From an uncultured Clostridia bacterium (GTDB lineage Bacteria; Bacillota; Clostridia; Christensenellales; CAG-314), in contig CAKQXG010000128.1 of assembly GCA_934281515.1 (NCBI GenBank), positions 1 through 5,955 of the forward strand: a stretch of DNA of 5,955 nucleotides, read 5' to 3'. Positions 5,502 through 5,955 of this stretch are shown here, piece after piece; position 1 is the stretch's first letter; every line of letters starts with the position of its first letter. The position numbers and the translations under genes are program-made. The notes under the pieces are model-generated. The model searched no databases. It saw only the letters and a program-made list of their open reading frames with translations, and was not told the DNA's origin.

Positions 5502-5522
5502 CAAGTCCTACTGTCTCTACCA
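5502..5522 (+). repeat. Displaced 21-nt copy of the tRNA-Val 3' end
   Basis: This stretch is identical to 5299-5319, covering C56 of the T loop, the 3' T-stem, the 3' acceptor strand, the discriminator and CCA. Flanking bases differ on both sides (t versus a before, a versus t after). The repeat begins at the same tRNA position and has the same length as the copy at the tRNA-Leu locus, although the two tRNAs differ in sequence. It has no tRNA body. Confidence 0.9.
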
Positions 5523-5547
5523 TCTTTGTAGTACGAAAAAGCTACAA

Positions 5548-5590
5548 AACAAAAAAACACAAGATTTAGTAGGTCTTGTGCTTTTTTGTT
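5548..5590. terminator. Strong bidirectional terminator after the displaced tRNA-Val end
   Basis: Arms 5548-5564 and 5574-5590 pair over 17 positions with one mismatch around a 9-nt loop (core CACAAGA/TCTTGTG), with an A-run before and a T-run after. A separate hairpin TTTGTAG/CTACAAA (5525-5548) lies just upstream. Its position 25 nt after the displaced CCA is where a tRNA's original terminator would be, which suits an insertion that pushed it away from the tRNA. Confidence 0.85.
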
Positions 5591-5734
5591 ACCATATCTT
5601 GTGGTTCGCGTCCTTCGCGGAATATTTGAATTCAGGAGCTGCATTTTGACCTATTTTTCAAAAAACAGGACTTGAACCGGCGACTTCGTTTTAATCCCCG
5701 CCTGATACCAATAATTTAATACAAATCTTTTAAG
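5591..5734. other. Non-coding decayed stretch with a tRNA-like scrap
   Basis: No credible gene is present. Minus-strand text over 5668-5684 (CGCCGGTTCAAGTCCTG) resembles a tRNA variable loop plus T arm, but the T stem does not close and no acceptor strand or CCA follows, so it is at most a remnant. CTTGAACCGGC at 5671-5681 is nearly the reverse complement (10 of 11) of GCCGGTTCGAG at 5768-5778, enclosing the terminator at 5735-5765. Confidence 0.45.
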
Positions 5735-5765
5735 AGAGAACAAGGATAAACGTTCTCTTTTTTTT
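5735..5765 (+). terminator. Rho-independent terminator upstream of the SLOG-like fragment
   Basis: The stem AGAGAAC/GTTCTCT (5735-5741 with 5752-5758) has a 10-nt loop and is followed by an unbroken T-run to 5765. No intact gene lies directly upstream on this strand, so it may be a leftover from a deleted transcript. Confidence 0.8.
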
Positions 5766-5955
5766 ATGCCGGTTCGAGTGGTGATTTCCTATTTGCGGTG
5801 AGAAAAATTAGAGAAGTCTTATGATAGTGTTATTATCCCGACCGACAGGAAGTGCCATTACAAAGCGGCGATAGGAGAACGCAACAAATGGCTTGCCGAG
5901 AACTGCGATATGATGATCGTCTATATAAAGCGTGATTATGGAGGTGCGTATAAAT
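5766..5955 (+). pseudogene. Broken SLOG-like (DUF1273-type) protein, C-terminal part, cut by the window end
   Basis: Frame 5766 reads MPVRVVISYLR, then a TGA stop at 5799-5801, then about 51 residues including YDSVIIPTDR, HYKAAIGERNKWLAENCDMM and IVYIKRDYGGAYK to the window edge. The pattern AI..RN.W..ENCD..I.Y...D.GGAYK is typical of the nucleotide-binding half of SLOG/DUF1273-type proteins of unknown role, where the residues before the stop also fit the preceding strand (VVISYL). The N-terminal half of the fold is missing because a terminator occupies the place where it should be, and no ribosome binding site precedes the ATG. No start codon exists between the stop and the conserved block. 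I read it as a decayed gene. TGA recoding is unlikely because the other genes use TGG for Trp and show no in-frame TGA. Confidence 0.6.

Noticed and set aside
5458..5649. 63-codon plus-strand frame after the tRNA-Val element.
   Set aside because: It runs through the displaced tRNA end and a strong terminator hairpin, and has no ribosome binding site.
1..5955. CRISPR array, toxin-antitoxin pair, retron or defence operon.
   Set aside because: No regularly spaced repeats, reverse transcriptase, nuclease or toxin-like genes are visible; the only repeats are the tRNA-linked ones described.

Overview
The window looks like chromosome from an uncultured gut-type Bacillota/Clostridia relative. The reasons are moderate GC with AT-rich spacers, strong GGAGG ribosome binding sites, near-consensus TTGACA/TATAAT promoters, tRNA genes that encode their own CCA, short T-run terminators, and protein families common in Clostridia. 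Taxonomy is inference only. The five intact genes end in TAG or TAA.

Layout: (1) 1-350 holds tRNA-Leu(UAA) on the minus strand. It is followed by a terminator and a short conserved element, and then by an exact 21-nt copy of the tRNA 3' end. (2) 353-937 (-) is a small two-helix membrane protein. (3) 1151-1912 (+) is an MscS-type mechanosensitive channel that appears to lack the usual first helix. (4) 2063-2488 (-) is a YbjN-like small protein with a perfect consensus promoter; it converges with the channel gene on a shared 17-bp hairpin terminator. (5) 2569-3903 and 3956-4777 (-) are a probable two-gene operon: an alpha/beta-hydrolase esterase followed by a membrane-anchored calcineurin-like phosphoesterase. 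(6) 4778-5242 is non-coding. (7) 5243-5319 is tRNA-Val(CAC) on the plus strand, followed by the same architecture as the tRNA-Leu locus: terminator, conserved element, exact 21-nt copy of its own 3' end, then a second terminator. (8) 5591-5955 is a decayed region with a tRNA-like scrap, a terminator and the C-terminal part of a SLOG-like protein that carries an in-frame stop and runs off the window.

The most notable signal is the paired tRNA loci. Two different tRNAs, on opposite strands and about 5 kb apart, are each followed by a related ~160-180 bp segment that ends in an exact 21-nt copy of that tRNA from T-loop base C56 through CCA. The non-tRNA parts share the motif GTAGCGCTCCGTTTCA and a CGCTTACCGTC...CGGA end that abuts the copy. 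The simplest reading is a family of very small, non-autonomous elements that integrate site-specifically into tRNA 3' ends, rebuild the tRNA, and supply a new terminator. No recombinase gene is present in the window.

The protein-coding genes look like ordinary housekeeping or accessory functions: osmotic protection, polysaccharide or ester turnover, and phosphoester hydrolysis. Nothing in their sequences ties them to the tRNA-associated elements.
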